Source: Paenibacillus sp. Root52 (GTDB lineage Bacteria; Bacillota; Bacilli; Paenibacillales; Paenibacillaceae). Taken from it: a stretch of 64,000 nt of DNA. The DNA lies in the NCBI RefSeq assembly GCF_001426865.1, contig NZ_LMFO01000029.1:124001-188000 (forward strand). The letters run 5' to 3'. How positions within the stretch are numbered: position 1 is the stretch's first letter; each line of letters starts with the position of its first letter. The translations under genes were made by a program, and so were the position numbers. This document shows positions 1 to 9,525 of the stretch, in pieces. The notes beneath the pieces were generated by a model, which saw only the letters and a program-made list of their open reading frames with translations, had not been told where the DNA came from and searched no databases.

Positions 1-348
1 GCTTGTTGCAGAACTCAACGAAGGGATGTAGTGAGCGATTCATTTTGAACAAACTAGCAAGAAAACGCTTCCTAGGTCTTCTGTCGGTAGGTTTCATATG
101 TTCATAATGACTGAAGTCTTGTGTGTTAATACGTTAAATAAGAAAAAATTCAGTTAATTGAGACTTTAGAACTATAAATACAGAAGTGTGAATACCCGAA
201 ATATGTTATATGATTCTTTCGTCGTAAGTCTTAGAGATGGCATTGCATATAGAAGCAATTCACTAGATAAAGCCTTTGGTAAATACGCCAAAATGCTTAA
301 ATTACGACAGTTTTTTGCCGGGTGCTAAAGATCAGAGAGATATAACAT
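1..348. other. Non-coding stretch, no gene recognised
   Basis: I see no open reading frame with a credible ribosome binding site, no tRNA or rRNA signature and no clear inverted repeat here. The stretch is AT-rich and should carry the promoter of the secreted protein gene starting at 367, but I could not pick a convincing -35/-10 pair. Confidence 0.5.
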
Positions 349-366
349 TTGAGGGAGTGTACGAAT

Positions 367-1287
367 ATGCAACAGAAGTCCAAATACCATTTTATCAAAC
401 TTGTTAGTTGTCTAATCCTCGTCGCTGGTGTTACGTTTTCTTCGAGAACAATTGCAGAGGGTTCAGTTGAAAGTTATGAGAGCATTCACGGTGAGATTGA
501 GCAGCCTATCCGAGCTACATGGGTTTGGGATACCACTCAGATTCAAAGTCGTCCACAAGAAGTGCTGAAATTTGCCAAAGAAAAAAAGGTGAATACAATC
601 TACCTGCAATTGAACCGGGATGTGAAAATTCCTTATTATACAAGCTTTATTCGTGAGGCTAGAGCGAATCATATTGCAGTGGATGTGATGGATGGCAGAT
701 CTGCATGGGGATTGACCGAAAGTAGAGGACAAATCGCTGATTTTCTGAACTGGATTGAGGCGTATCAAAATCAGGTACAACCAAATGAGAAATTTGCTGG
801 CATTCATTTGGACATTGAACCCCATGTGCATCCACAGTGGAAAACGAATCAAGCGAGTGTTATTACGCAATGGATGGGAAATGTGCAGTACATTGTGGAT
901 CGTGCTAAACAGATGAAGATGCCGGTTGGGGCAGATCTGCCGTTCTGGCTGGATAATTACAAAGTTCCTGGTTCGACGCAGGCGGTTAGCAATTGGATGA
1001 TTCAGAAATATGATTCAATCACAATCATGGCCTACCGGGATACAGCAACCGCAATTTATAATGTGGCGAAGGATGAACTTATCGATGCAGCACAACAAGG
1101 CAAGAAGATATCCATCGCTATAGAGACGAAGCAAAGTAAAGAGGGCGACTTTATTACCTTCTATGAAGAGGGTTCGGAGTACATGGAGTCTCAGCTTAAG
1201 CTGGTGGAGAATATGGCTAAAGCACATTCATCTTTTAACGGATTCTCAATTCATGAGTACACGTCTTGGAAAACTCTAAAGAACTAG
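367..1287 (+). CDS. Secreted TIM-barrel-like protein of unknown function
   Basis: 306-aa protein, exported by a Sec signal peptide: lysine-containing N-terminus, hydrophobic segment at about residues 10-24, small residues near 25-31. The ATG at 367 is chosen over an upstream in-frame TTG at 349 because GAGGGAG at 351-357 is correctly spaced for it. The mature part starts with RATWVWDT, followed by alternating strand/helix stretches including a strand ending LDIEPHVHP and another ending MAYRDT. That layout resembles glycoside-hydrolase-like (beta/alpha)8 barrels in which acidic residues sit at strand ends. No named family is recognised with confidence, so substrate and activity are unknown. 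It is a single-gene unit closed by a terminator shared with the converging AraC gene. Confidence 0.7.
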   Translation: MQQKSKYHFIKLVSCLILVAGVTFSSRTIAEGSVESYESIHGEIEQPIRATWVWDTTQIQSRPQEVLKFAKEKKVNTIYLQLNRDVKIPYYTSFIREARANHIAVDVMDGRSAWGLTESRGQIADFLNWIEAYQNQVQPNEKFAGIHLDIEPHVHPQWKTNQASVITQWMGNVQYIVDRAKQMKMPVGADLPFWLDNYKVPGSTQAVSNWMIQKYDSITIMAYRDTATAIYNVAKDELIDAAQQGKKISIAIETKQSKEGDFITFYEEGSEYMESQLKLVENMAKAHSSFNGFSIHEYTSWKTLKN

Positions 1288-1338
1288 TGATTATAAGCTT
1301 CTAATTTTAATGTAGAAAAAAAAGAAAACACCCTTCCC

Positions 1339-1378
1339 AAAGATGTCGCGACGATTCCTGTTGCTGACATCTTTTTTT
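1339..1378. terminator. Bidirectional rho-independent terminator
   Basis: Inverted repeat AAAGATGTC (1339-1347) / GACATCTTT (1366-1374), followed by a T-run on the plus strand. On the minus strand the hairpin is followed downstream (1312-1330) by the complement of an A-rich stretch. It lies between convergent genes. Confidence 0.75.
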
Positions 1379-1500
1379 GACTTAGGGAAGGCTGTGAGAT
1401 GCTTGAATCAAGAGCTATTGAATGAATATTAGCGAACATGCCGGGATCCATGTGTATGAGCTGACATGTTACCATGTACCCGCAGGTTAAATAATGCCGA

Positions 1501-2415
1501 TCAGATCAGCATAGGTTCCACGTCAACTTTCTCATAGAACATTTTTCGATACTGTGATGGTGTGGTGCTCTTATGTTTCTTGAACGTGGTAATAAAGTAG
1601 CTTAGATGCTCAAAGCCAACGTCCATCGCAATGTCTACGATTTTATGATCGGTATTCTCCAGCAGGTAGCAGGCCTGTTGCACTCTATAATAATTAATAT
1701 AATCGACAGGACTTTTTTGCACCATCTGTTTGAAGAATCGGCAAAAGTGGCCTTCACTCATGTTCGCCTCATCTGCTAATTCCTTCAGCCGTAATGCTTC
1801 TGGATAATGTTGATGAATGTACGATAGCACCGACTTCAAGCGTTCCACTTTATCATGGCTGCCTGTTGAAAGAATGCCGTTGGTAGTAGCTGGACGCATG
1901 TGTTCGAACATCTGTGCAAATATAAGATACAAATATGCTTTGGTGGACATTTCACACGTCTCTGAGTTCGTTGCGTGTTCGGCAAATATGCGTTGTAAAT
2001 ACAGCAGGATTTCTTGTCCCCAAGCATCACTAGGTTTGATGTGGTTCGGAGGCACAAGTGTCTTGTGAACGAGCGGATGAATAAACTTTTCTTGAATCGT
2101 ATCAAAAGTGCGACTGCCCAGCAGTTCAGGGCTGAACACAATGGAAGAAAAGACGCAAGGAGTAGTACCCTTCAAATGACCAACGTGAATTTCTCCGCGG
2201 TTAACAAAGATGGCTTCCCCGGCTTGTACCTCAACGGTGTTCATATCAATCTGAAAGACGGCACTTCCTTGTGTAACCATAGTGAACTCCATCTCGTCAT
2301 GCCAGTGGCAATCAAGAATGATATCACCGTCCAGCTGTTGAATATCCGGATATACACTAACAGGATACATGGCATCTCCGTGTACCCGATCCTCTCGTAA
2401 ACGTTCGCGTTCCAT
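1501..2415 (-). CDS. AraC-family regulator, probably of the adjacent alpha-xylosidase gene
   Basis: 304-aa regulator. The N-terminal half (about residues 20-110) looks like a cupin-type ligand-binding domain with CHWHDEMEFT and a later GEIHVGHL. The C-terminal part (about 195-295) is a double helix-turn-helix AraC domain, with LKELADEANMSEGHFCRFFK as the first HTH and IAMDVGFEHLSYFITTFKKH as the second. The ATG at 2415 has AAGGAGC about 7 nt upstream. It is transcribed divergently from the GH31 gene with a 206-bp shared region, the classic arrangement of a sugar-responsive AraC activator and its target. The inducer is inferred to be a xylose-containing saccharide. This cannot be read from the sequence. 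Confidence 0.85.
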   Translation of the reverse strand: MERERLREDRVHGDAMYPVSVYPDIQQLDGDIILDCHWHDEMEFTMVTQGSAVFQIDMNTVEVQAGEAIFVNRGEIHVGHLKGTTPCVFSSIVFSPELLGSRTFDTIQEKFIHPLVHKTLVPPNHIKPSDAWGQEILLYLQRIFAEHATNSETCEMSTKAYLYLIFAQMFEHMRPATTNGILSTGSHDKVERLKSVLSYIHQHYPEALRLKELADEANMSEGHFCRFFKQMVQKSPVDYINYYRVQQACYLLENTDHKIVDIAMDVGFEHLSYFITTFKKHKSTTPSQYRKMFYEKVDVEPMLI

Positions 2416-2478
2416 GATGTCGCTCCTTCAATGATCATTATTAATGAAGCAATTAAATGTAAATGAAATTGATGCTAA

Positions 2479-2492
2479 TGTAATCGTTTCCA
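2479..2492. promoter_or_regulatory. Candidate cre (CcpA) site upstream of the GH31 gene
   Basis: TGTAATCGTTTCCA matches the Gram-positive cre consensus TGWAANCGNTNWCA at 13 of 14 positions (C instead of W at position 12). It lies in the divergent AraC/GH31 promoter region, about 130 bp before the GH31 start. CcpA binding is inferred. Confidence 0.5.
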
Positions 2493-2621
2493 TTGATTGG
2501 TGTTATTTATGAAGAAAACGTTAGGGAATATCAAAATTGTGATATATTCAGTCAAAATAGGAGAAGAATTTCATGTTTAATATCAATATTATTATAGTAT
2601 AACCGAAGGGGGCAATCAAAG

Positions 2622-4940
2622 ATGAAATTTACGGACGGCTATTGGCAAACCCGCGAAGGATATCATGTACAAAATCCTGCGGATATTCGAGATATCGTAC
2701 AAAAGGGTGATTCCTTTACAGTATATGCAGCAACGAAACGCATTGAACGCAAGGGAGATACGTTGAACGGCACATTGCTCAAAGCAACGTACAGCTCACC
2801 GATGCCAGATGTGATCCGGGTACAACTGAACCATCACAAAGGCAAAGTGAATCCTGGTCCTGAATTTGCTCTGAATACATTAAATACAGATGTAAAGATC
2901 ACTCGTGATGAGAACGGTGCTGAGTTGCAAAGTGGCAACTTACGTGTAACCGTTAACAAAGCAGGTGGTTGGGACATCGGTTTCCACTATAATGAAAAAC
3001 GTTTGACAGGCAGTGGCTGGAGAGGTCCAGCATACATTGAGTCTGCCAATGAAGGTGCTTTTTTCCGTGAGCAGCTAGAGCTGGGGGTTGGGGAATATGT
3101 ATACGGCTTGGGTGAACGCTTTACGCCGTTTGTGAAGAATGGTCAGGTCGTAGATATCTGGAATGAAGACGGCGGTACAAGCAGTGAGCAAGCCTACAAA
3201 AACATTCCATTCTACCTGTCCAACAAAGGATACGGTGTGTTCGTAAACCACCCAGAGAAAGTATCTTATGAGATTGCTTCCGAGAATGTATCCAAAGTAC
3301 AGTTTAGCGTAGAGGGCGAGTCCCTGGAATACTTCATTATCGGTGGTAGCAATCCGAAGGAAGTTCTGGACAACTATACGAAGCTGACTGGCAAACCGGC
3401 GTTGCCACCGGCATGGACGTTCGGTTTGTGGCTGACAACTTCATTCACAACAGACTATGATGAAGCAACGGTTAATCATTTTGTAGATGGCATGGCTGAA
3501 CGTGATCTGCCACTTTCCGTATTCCACTTTGACTGCTTCTGGATGAAAGAGTACCAATGGTGTGATTTTGAGTGGGATGAGGATATGTTCCCAGACCCAG
3601 TAGGTATGCTTAGTCGTTTGAAAGACAAAGGCCTCAAAATCTGTGCATGGATCAACCCTTACATTGCTGAGAAATCCATTTTGTTTGATGAAGGTATGGA
3701 GAAGGGTTACCTGGTTAAAACAGCAGACGGAAGCGTATGGCAATGGGATAAATGGCAAGCGGGTATGGGTCTCGTAGATTTCACGAATCCAGAAGCAACC
3801 GATTGGTATAAAGGTAAATTGAAAACATTGATCGAGCAAGGCGTAGATTGCTTCAAAACGGACTTCGGCGAAAGAATTCCAACGGATGTAGTCTATTACG
3901 ATGGCTCCGATCCGGTGAAAATGCACAACTATTATACATTCCTATACAACAAAGCTGTGTTTGAAGTATTGGAAGAGAACCTGGGCAAAAACGAAGCGGC
4001 ATTGTTTGCACGCTCTGCAACCGTTGGTGGCCAACAGTTCCCTGTACACTGGGGCGGCGATTGTTCTTCCAACTACTCATCGATGGCAGAATCACTGCGC
4101 GGTGGATTATCCCTTGGTCTGTCAGGCTTCGGCTTCTGGAGCCACGATATTAGTGGATTCGAGAAGACAGCAGAGCCAGACGTATACAAACGCTGGGTAC
4201 AATTCGGTCTACTGTCATCCCACAGCCGTCTCCATGGTAATGAATCTTATCGTGTACCTTGGTTGTTTGATGAAGAAGCTGTTGATGTGGTGCGTGACTT
4301 TACGAAGCTTAAACTTAGCTTGATGCCATATCTGTTCAATTCTGCGGTGGAATCGACTGTTCGAGGATTGCCAATGATGCGAGCAATGGTTCTGGAGTTC
4401 CCTGAAGATCCAACATGTGCAACAATTGATACGCAATACATGTTTGGTGATTCTATTCTGGTCGCACCGATCTTCAATAAAGAAGGCGATGTAACATATT
4501 ACCTACCAGAAGGCACATGGACGAACTATCTGACAGGAGCTAAAGTAGAGGGTGGACGTTGGGTTAGCGAGAACCATGACTTCAAAACGCTGCCTATGAT
4601 GATCAAGCCGAACAGTCTTATCGCTGTAGGTGCAGTTGATGGCAAACCAGACTATGACTTCGCTCAAGATGTTTCCTTGCACTTGTTCGAATTAGCTGAT
4701 GGTCATCAAGCCCAAGCGGTTGTCGTGAATCAAGGCGCTGAGCAGGAGCTTGCTGTTCAAGTATCACGTAATGGTTCGGTTCTAGAAGTTACCGCAGAAG
4801 GTGCGGGCAAACCTTGGAGTCTTGTACTTCGTGGTCTTGGAAGTGTATCCAGTGTTGAAGGTGGCTCCTATGTTTCTGGTGAACATGGTGTAGTTGTTAC
4901 GCCAGCATCTGGTGCAAAACAAATCTCCATTCAATTGTAA
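2622..4940 (+). CDS. yicI: GH31 alpha-xylosidase (YicI type)
   Basis: 772-aa cytoplasmic glycoside hydrolase of family 31, the same length as E. coli YicI. It should release alpha-1,6-xylose from isoprimeverose and xyloglucan oligosaccharides. The N-terminal galactose-mutarotase-like domain precedes the (beta/alpha)8 catalytic domain. The nucleophile Asp414 lies in CFKTDFGE and the acid/base Asp480 in GGDCSSN, two residues from the YicI positions Asp416 and Asp482. LHGNESYRVPW is also typical. There is no signal peptide, so it acts on imported oligosaccharides. GAAGGGGG precedes the ATG. The gene is divergent from an AraC regulator and followed by its own terminator. It fits functionally with the GH74 xyloglucanase at 47-50 kb, although the two are far apart. 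Confidence 0.93.
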   Translation: MKFTDGYWQTREGYHVQNPADIRDIVQKGDSFTVYAATKRIERKGDTLNGTLLKATYSSPMPDVIRVQLNHHKGKVNPGPEFALNTLNTDVKITRDENGAELQSGNLRVTVNKAGGWDIGFHYNEKRLTGSGWRGPAYIESANEGAFFREQLELGVGEYVYGLGERFTPFVKNGQVVDIWNEDGGTSSEQAYKNIPFYLSNKGYGVFVNHPEKVSYEIASENVSKVQFSVEGESLEYFIIGGSNPKEVLDNYTKLTGKPALPPAWTFGLWLTTSFTTDYDEATVNHFVDGMAERDLPLSVFHFDCFWMKEYQWCDFEWDEDMFPDPVGMLSRLKDKGLKICAWINPYIAEKSILFDEGMEKGYLVKTADGSVWQWDKWQAGMGLVDFTNPEATDWYKGKLKTLIEQGVDCFKTDFGERIPTDVVYYDGSDPVKMHNYYTFLYNKAVFEVLEENLGKNEAALFARSATVGGQQFPVHWGGDCSSNYSSMAESLRGGLSLGLSGFGFWSHDISGFEKTAEPDVYKRWVQFGLLSSHSRLHGNESYRVPWLFDEEAVDVVRDFTKLKLSLMPYLFNSAVESTVRGLPMMRAMVLEFPEDPTCATIDTQYMFGDSILVAPIFNKEGDVTYYLPEGTWTNYLTGAKVEGGRWVSENHDFKTLPMMIKPNSLIAVGAVDGKPDYDFAQDVSLHLFELADGHQAQAVVVNQGAEQELAVQVSRNGSVLEVTAEGAGKPWSLVLRGLGSVSSVEGGSYVSGEHGVVVTPASGAKQISIQL

Positions 4941-4980
4941 TGTTCTAATCGTCTAAATGAAGATAGAATAGAGAAGAAGG

Positions 4981-5004
4981 ACGGTGCCGAAAGGTGCCGT
5001 TTTT
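4981..5004 (+). terminator. Rho-independent terminator with GAAA tetraloop
   Basis: ACGGTGCC-GAAA-GGTGCCGT forms an 8-bp stem including two G-U pairs, capped by a GNRA loop and followed by TTTTTC. It lies 40 nt after the GH31 stop codon. Confidence 0.85.
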
Positions 5005-5075
5005 CTCTTGTTATTTGTTATCCGTTTTTCTCTGAACAGCTTCAACATATCATTACAGTTAGGGGATTAAGCTAT

Positions 5076-6086
5076 ATGGACTCCATTCATTCCAAATTAC
5101 ATCAACCTATTACGGCAGAAATGCTGTACACCTTAGTAGAACATACATTTGGTGCAAATACTCATGTAAAGCAATACGGTCTGTTACAAGGTGGTTTGTT
5201 TAACACCACTTATCGCATAGAGCTGGATCATCCTAAGTACCCGGATGTCATTTTAAGATTAGCACCTGAGCGAGTACAAGGAGATGGCAGTGAACATTCA
5301 CTCTTTGACCCTTTATTTTCATTTGAACGTACCATGATGGCATCTGAACCGATCATCTATGAATATTATCGCGAGCAAGGCATTCCTTGTGCATCGGTTA
5401 TTGCCTGTGACTCTAGCGGCATGAAAATACCAAGAACGTATATGTTCATGGAATTTATCCCTAGTCAGCAGTTAAATGATCCTTCGTTGTTAGCAAAAGA
5501 CAAAAAAGAACTTTATCGCCAATTAGGCACATATACCGCTACAATGCATACCGTTCAGGCAGATACATTTGGATGGCTACAGGCGGATGGAACGATAAAG
5601 GGATCTACACGTTGGTCTGAGGTATTATTAGCCTATGCAACGGAGACAGCAGCTAAGGCAGCACAGGCGCAGTATATGGCTGGAGTGGGCGAAGAGATCT
5701 TAGCGATTCTAGAAGCTAATCAACCAGTCTTAGACCAGGTGACGGAGCCAGTTTTAGTTCATAATGACTTATGGGAAGCCAATGTGTTAATCCATGAGCA
5801 ACAGGGACAGCCAAGTATTGCGGCCATTATTGACGGAGATCGCTCCATGTTTGCTGATCGTGAGTTCGAGGCGATTTTATCGACCGAATCGATTGACTTT
5901 CATGAGGGTTACGGACGCACGCTTGATATGTCTGAAGTAGGACAGTTACGACGGTTTATTTACCGCCTAGTGTCAGCTTATTTTAATGCCTATGTTCATG
6001 AGCATCAGGTCAATCAGCATGAAGATGCACAGAAGTACCAACACAGGACGTTGAGTCTGCTCAAGGAATGGAGAGAACGGAATTAG
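5076..6086 (+). CDS. APH-family phosphotransferase, substrate unknown
   Basis: 336-aa protein with the aminoglycoside/choline kinase-like fold. The catalytic loop is VHNDLWEANVL, where the Asp is the catalytic base and the Asn ligates Mg. The metal-binding Asp follows in IIDGDRSMF. A glycine-rich ATP loop is suggested near YGLLQGGLFNTTY. AGGGGAT lies 8 nt before the ATG. This superfamily phosphorylates small hydroxyl compounds such as aminoglycosides, fructosamines, sugars and choline, and nothing visible fixes the substrate. An MFS transporter follows after 132 bp with no obvious terminator between, so the two may be co-transcribed and act on the same compound. Resistance would be speculation. 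Confidence 0.8.
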   Translation: MDSIHSKLHQPITAEMLYTLVEHTFGANTHVKQYGLLQGGLFNTTYRIELDHPKYPDVILRLAPERVQGDGSEHSLFDPLFSFERTMMASEPIIYEYYREQGIPCASVIACDSSGMKIPRTYMFMEFIPSQQLNDPSLLAKDKKELYRQLGTYTATMHTVQADTFGWLQADGTIKGSTRWSEVLLAYATETAAKAAQAQYMAGVGEEILAILEANQPVLDQVTEPVLVHNDLWEANVLIHEQQGQPSIAAIIDGDRSMFADREFEAILSTESIDFHEGYGRTLDMSEVGQLRRFIYRLVSAYFNAYVHEHQVNQHEDAQKYQHRTLSLLKEWRERN

Positions 6087-6218
6087 TCGTATCGTGTTAA
6101 GGTGCATGAAGTGTTGCTCTATGTAATTCAACGAACTTTTTACATATCCCGAATAAACATCTGCACAATGACCCACAATAACATTGATATTCCTGATCCC
6201 TTTAAAGGTGGTTGAGGT

Positions 6219-7517
6219 ATGAGTGATAAAAAGTGGGATCTTGTCGCACTTGCTTCCATTCCGGTAATCATGACCTTGGGTAACTCCATGTTAATTCCGA
6301 TTCTTCCTCAGATAGAGCGTGAATTAAAGGTGTCGTCCTTCAAAGTCAGTATGTTGATTACCGTGTACGCCATTGTTGCTATTCTCCTGATCCCGATTGC
6401 CGGATATTTATCTGATCGGTTTGGGCGTAAGGTTGTTATTATTCCCAGCTTGATCATCGCGGCGGCTGGAGGTGCGGTGGCGGGTGGTGCCGCATGGTTA
6501 ATGAACGGAGATGCCGCTTACTGGGTGATACTCGGAGGCAGACTACTGCAAGGTATAGGTGCTGCAGGCGCATTCCCCATCGTCATTCCGCTTGTGGGTG
6601 ATATGTTTAGCGATGAAAATGAAGTCAGCAAAAGCTTAGGCATCATTGAAACATCCAATACCTTCGGTAAAGTGTTAAGCCCTATCCTAGGTGCAGCTCT
6701 GGCTGTCTGGTTATGGTATTTACCGTTTATGGCGATCCCTGTATTATGTCTCATTTCACTGTTGCTGGTTATCTTCTTGGTGAAAACACCTAAGAAAAAA
6801 GAAAAACCTCCTACGTTCTCGGAATTCATCGCTTCTATTCGGACAGTGCTCAAGCAAAAAGGTCGCTGGCTCTATGCGCTGTTTGCTATCGGTGGAATCT
6901 GCATGTTTGTAATTTTTGGTGTGCTTTTTTATTTGTCAGAGACCTTGGAAACGGAATTCAAGCTAAAGGGCGTGCTAAAAGGGCTTGTGTTAGCCATTCC
7001 ATTAGCAGCGCTATGCCTGGCTTCATTCCTAGCAGGAAAGTGGATTGGCAAGAGCAAAACGCGTATGAAATGGATTGGATTCTCGGGTTTAGTGATTTTG
7101 ACTGCCTCACTGGTTGTTATGGGGCTGTGGGACAATATATATGCTGTCGTAGGTTTGTTTACCTTAGGCAGTGCAGGAATCGGTGCAACATTGCCGTGTC
7201 TTGATGCATTAATAACCGAGGGTGTGGATAAGAAACAACGAGGTACGATCACTGCTTTATTCAGTAGTATGCGTTTTATCGGGGTGTCCTTGGGGCCGCC
7301 TGTCATATCCTTGTTAATTGGACGTGCTCATATCTTAATCTTCGGCGTACTTGCTGCGACAGGGGCAATTGGTGGTTTGCTTACACTCTTTGCGGTGAAA
7401 CCTGAGAAAAGTAATACCGGTACAGAAGACGCTAAGCAAGAAGATGAGGAAGAAGAGAACGTGAAAGAGACGGGAAGAGTGCTTCCGAAATTAGGAAAAA
7501 GAAAAAGCCCATTCTAG
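6219..7517 (+). CDS. MFS transporter (DHA1-like)
   Basis: 432-aa integral membrane protein with about 12 hydrophobic segments. The MFS motif between TM2 and TM3 is clear: GYLSDRFGRK. GRLLQGIGAAG in TM4 and GPPVISLL in the second half are also typical of drug:H+ antiporter-type exporters. The C-terminus is an unusual hydrophilic, very acidic then basic cytoplasmic tail of about 40 residues, beginning at EKSNTGTEDAKQEDEEEEN. AAAGGTGG precedes the ATG by 7 nt. It is downstream of the phosphotransferase gene and ends at a strong terminator shared with the convergent MFS gene. The substrate is unknown. Confidence 0.85.
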   Translation: MSDKKWDLVALASIPVIMTLGNSMLIPILPQIERELKVSSFKVSMLITVYAIVAILLIPIAGYLSDRFGRKVVIIPSLIIAAAGGAVAGGAAWLMNGDAAYWVILGGRLLQGIGAAGAFPIVIPLVGDMFSDENEVSKSLGIIETSNTFGKVLSPILGAALAVWLWYLPFMAIPVLCLISLLLVIFLVKTPKKKEKPPTFSEFIASIRTVLKQKGRWLYALFAIGGICMFVIFGVLFYLSETLETEFKLKGVLKGLVLAIPLAALCLASFLAGKWIGKSKTRMKWIGFSGLVILTASLVVMGLWDNIYAVVGLFTLGSAGIGATLPCLDALITEGVDKKQRGTITALFSSMRFIGVSLGPPVISLLIGRAHILIFGVLAATGAIGGLLTLFAVKPEKSNTGTEDAKQEDEEEENVKETGRVLPKLGKRKSPF

Positions 7518-7549
7518 ATGAGAATGGTACTTACACACAGACACAAAGC

Positions 7550-7605
7550 AAAAATGCGTTGCACATGAGATACGTCCGATGTACTCATGTGACAACGCAT
7601 TTTTT
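7550..7605. terminator. Bidirectional terminator between two convergent MFS genes
   Basis: AAAAATGCGTTG...CAACGCATTTTTT with an inner ACATGAG/CTCATGT pairing makes a long interrupted stem. A-run and T-run flank it, so it can serve both strands. Confidence 0.85.
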
Positions 7606-7626
7606 GTTGTTTTCTAGTGTGTAAAA

Positions 7627-8925
7627 TCAATGTTGATTGTTATCGTTAGAAGAAGGTTTAGCTTGGTTAGAGGATTGCTCCTTGTCTGCACTAATATGGG
7701 TATGCTCCAGCAGAGGATGAGGGGTTATCGTGAACCCGCCACTTCTCTTGCCTTGAACTAAATAGATGAGTAGGAACACAATCATGAACATGACCGAATA
7801 GCGATACATATCCGTGTAACTTGTGAGGGATGCAATACCACCAAGCAATAGGGCACCAGTTGCGATCCCTAGATCAAGACTATTCAAAAACATACCATTA
7901 GCCATTCCGCGCTGAGAAGGCGCTACAATCTGAATCATCCAGGTTTGTAGAGAAGACTGCATGGAGCCATAGCCAATACCGTAAATAAACGCTGCTACAA
8001 ATAACACCGGCATAGAATTTGCATAAGAAAGAATAATTAACCCGATCGCGATGAATATCGCTCCAGGAATCAGCAGCGCTTTGGGTCCTTTTTGATCATA
8101 AAGACGCCCAGCAAAGGGTCTGACCAGCAGAACTGCAATCGCATTGAATAGGAAGAACAGTGCAGGATTAGAGAGGTTAGCTTCCTTACCGTATAACACA
8201 ATAAAACCAACCAGTCCCCCGTATGTGATGGATAATAAGCCATTCAGCACACTCGGCAAAATCAATTTACGATTGAAAGGAATCTTTTTACCTTTTGCTG
8301 CTGACGTAGGAACTGCTCCTGAGTGTGTCACTTGGTCGCGCTGAGATGCCTTCTTACGTGTTAACGAATAACTCAGCGGGTAAATGACAGCAATTACACC
8401 TGCTGTACATAACATTAACGTAACGAATCCTTGGCCTTGCAGCAATGTAACCCCGATAATGGGACCCATGGACATGGCAAGACTTGTGGATAAGCCGAAA
8501 TAGCCCATTCCTTCACCCATCCGTTTAACCGGAACAATATCAGATGCCATTGTTGGGAAAGCGGTACTGCTCATACCAAATCCCACACCAAATAACATAC
8601 GTAGCAATAGCAGAACTACAATGCCCGCAGCAAAGTAGTAGCCCAGTGTAGCTAATAGAGCGATGGACAGACCCACATAGATCATCGTGTTCCGTAGACC
8701 TTTCTCTAAAGCCTTGGCAGAGTACAGTCTTGCAGCAATGGCACTAAGTGCAAAGAGACAGGTGAACAAACTGACCTCGAATGCATTGGCATGAAAACGA
8801 TCCTGCACATAAGCGGGCAGTGGAGAGACGATCATATGCAGCTGCAGAAACAGCAAAAAATTACATAGCATTAATAATATAAAATCGGTTGTCCATAATT
8901 TCACTTGTGTAGATTGTGTATTCAT
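7627..8925 (-). CDS. MFS transporter controlled by the adjacent MarR regulator
   Basis: 432-aa membrane protein with about 12 hydrophobic helices, organised as two MFS halves (about residues 13-200 and 215-400) joined by a basic cytoplasmic loop. Conserved elements include LLRMLFGVGFGM in TM4, GPIIGVTLL in TM5 and RPFAGRLYDQKGPK between TM8 and TM9. The ATG is preceded by GGGGGAA. It lies 30 nt downstream of the marR gene on the same strand, so the two form an operon in which MarR probably represses an exporter. The C-terminal about 40 residues are hydrophilic. Substrate unknown. Confidence 0.85.
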   Translation of the reverse strand: MNTQSTQVKLWTTDFILLMLCNFLLFLQLHMIVSPLPAYVQDRFHANAFEVSLFTCLFALSAIAARLYSAKALEKGLRNTMIYVGLSIALLATLGYYFAAGIVVLLLLRMLFGVGFGMSSTAFPTMASDIVPVKRMGEGMGYFGLSTSLAMSMGPIIGVTLLQGQGFVTLMLCTAGVIAVIYPLSYSLTRKKASQRDQVTHSGAVPTSAAKGKKIPFNRKLILPSVLNGLLSITYGGLVGFIVLYGKEANLSNPALFFLFNAIAVLLVRPFAGRLYDQKGPKALLIPGAIFIAIGLIILSYANSMPVLFVAAFIYGIGYGSMQSSLQTWMIQIVAPSQRGMANGMFLNSLDLGIATGALLLGGIASLTSYTDMYRYSVMFMIVFLLIYLVQGKRSGGFTITPHPLLEHTHISADKEQSSNQAKPSSNDNNQH

Positions 8926-8955
8926 ATAACAAAATTCCCCCTGATGTTCTTTTCT

Positions 8956-9378
8956 CTAAAGGTTGTGATTAATGAGGGAAAGAGTATGCTTAAATGCTTC
9001 CATCTGGTCTTCAGGTATACCTTCAGCAAGTTCTTTATTCATTTCTCTTTCGATGGGGACGAGGTTGTCCAGCATAGTTCGACCCTCAGTTGTCAGATAC
9101 AGTAGGTAAGCTCTGCGATCCTGTTCACTTGTCTGACGTTCTACCCATCCCTTCTTCTCCAGAAGATCAATGATACGGGCAGTCGTTGGCTGGTCCTTAA
9201 ACACACGCAAGGCGACTTCCTTCTGATTCACACCTTCGCCTTTACCAATATTGAACAGAACAGAGAACTGCTCTGTTGTGATGTCGTACGGTTTGAATTT
9301 GGTCGCGAGCAGAGCAACTGCCTTACGATGCGTCAAACCTAACATGAAACCTACGGATTGCTCCAATGAATAATCCAT
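8956..9378 (-). CDS. MarR-family transcriptional repressor
   Basis: 140-aa winged-helix regulator. NQKEVALRVFKDQPTTARII forms the HTH and the wing is in SEQDRRAYLLYLTTEGR, with the family D-x-R motif. The reading frame is open upstream to 9426, but I choose the ATG at 9378 because MDYSLEQSVGFMLG is a normal MarR N-terminus. The ribosome site GTGAGG is about 12 nt away, which is slightly long, so the start is not certain. It is followed by an MFS exporter gene 30 nt later. A perfect 20-bp palindrome lies 51 bp upstream of the start and is the likely autoregulatory operator. Ligand unknown, perhaps the exporter's substrate. Confidence 0.85.
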   Translation of the reverse strand: MDYSLEQSVGFMLGLTHRKAVALLATKFKPYDITTEQFSVLFNIGKGEGVNQKEVALRVFKDQPTTARIIDLLEKKGWVERQTSEQDRRAYLLYLTTEGRTMLDNLVPIEREMNKELAEGIPEDQMEAFKHTLSLINHNL

Positions 9379-9428
9379 ATTTAATGAAAACCTCACTTTC
9401 AACAAGGATGAAAACACACTGTACATAA

Positions 9429-9448
9429 ATAGTTGTTATAACAACTAT
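9429..9448. promoter_or_regulatory. Perfect 20-bp palindrome, candidate MarR operator
   Basis: ATAGTTGTTATAACAACTAT is fully self-complementary. It lies upstream of the minus-strand marR-MFS pair. Length, symmetry and AT-rich TAGTTG half-sites are typical of MarR dimer operators. Binding is inferred from position. Confidence 0.7.
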
Positions 9449-9525
9449 ATGCCAAACAAGTACTTTTGTAAAGAGATGGACAGCAGTTGTTCCGGTATTC
9501 ACAATGAGCTTCAGCGGCATAAAAG

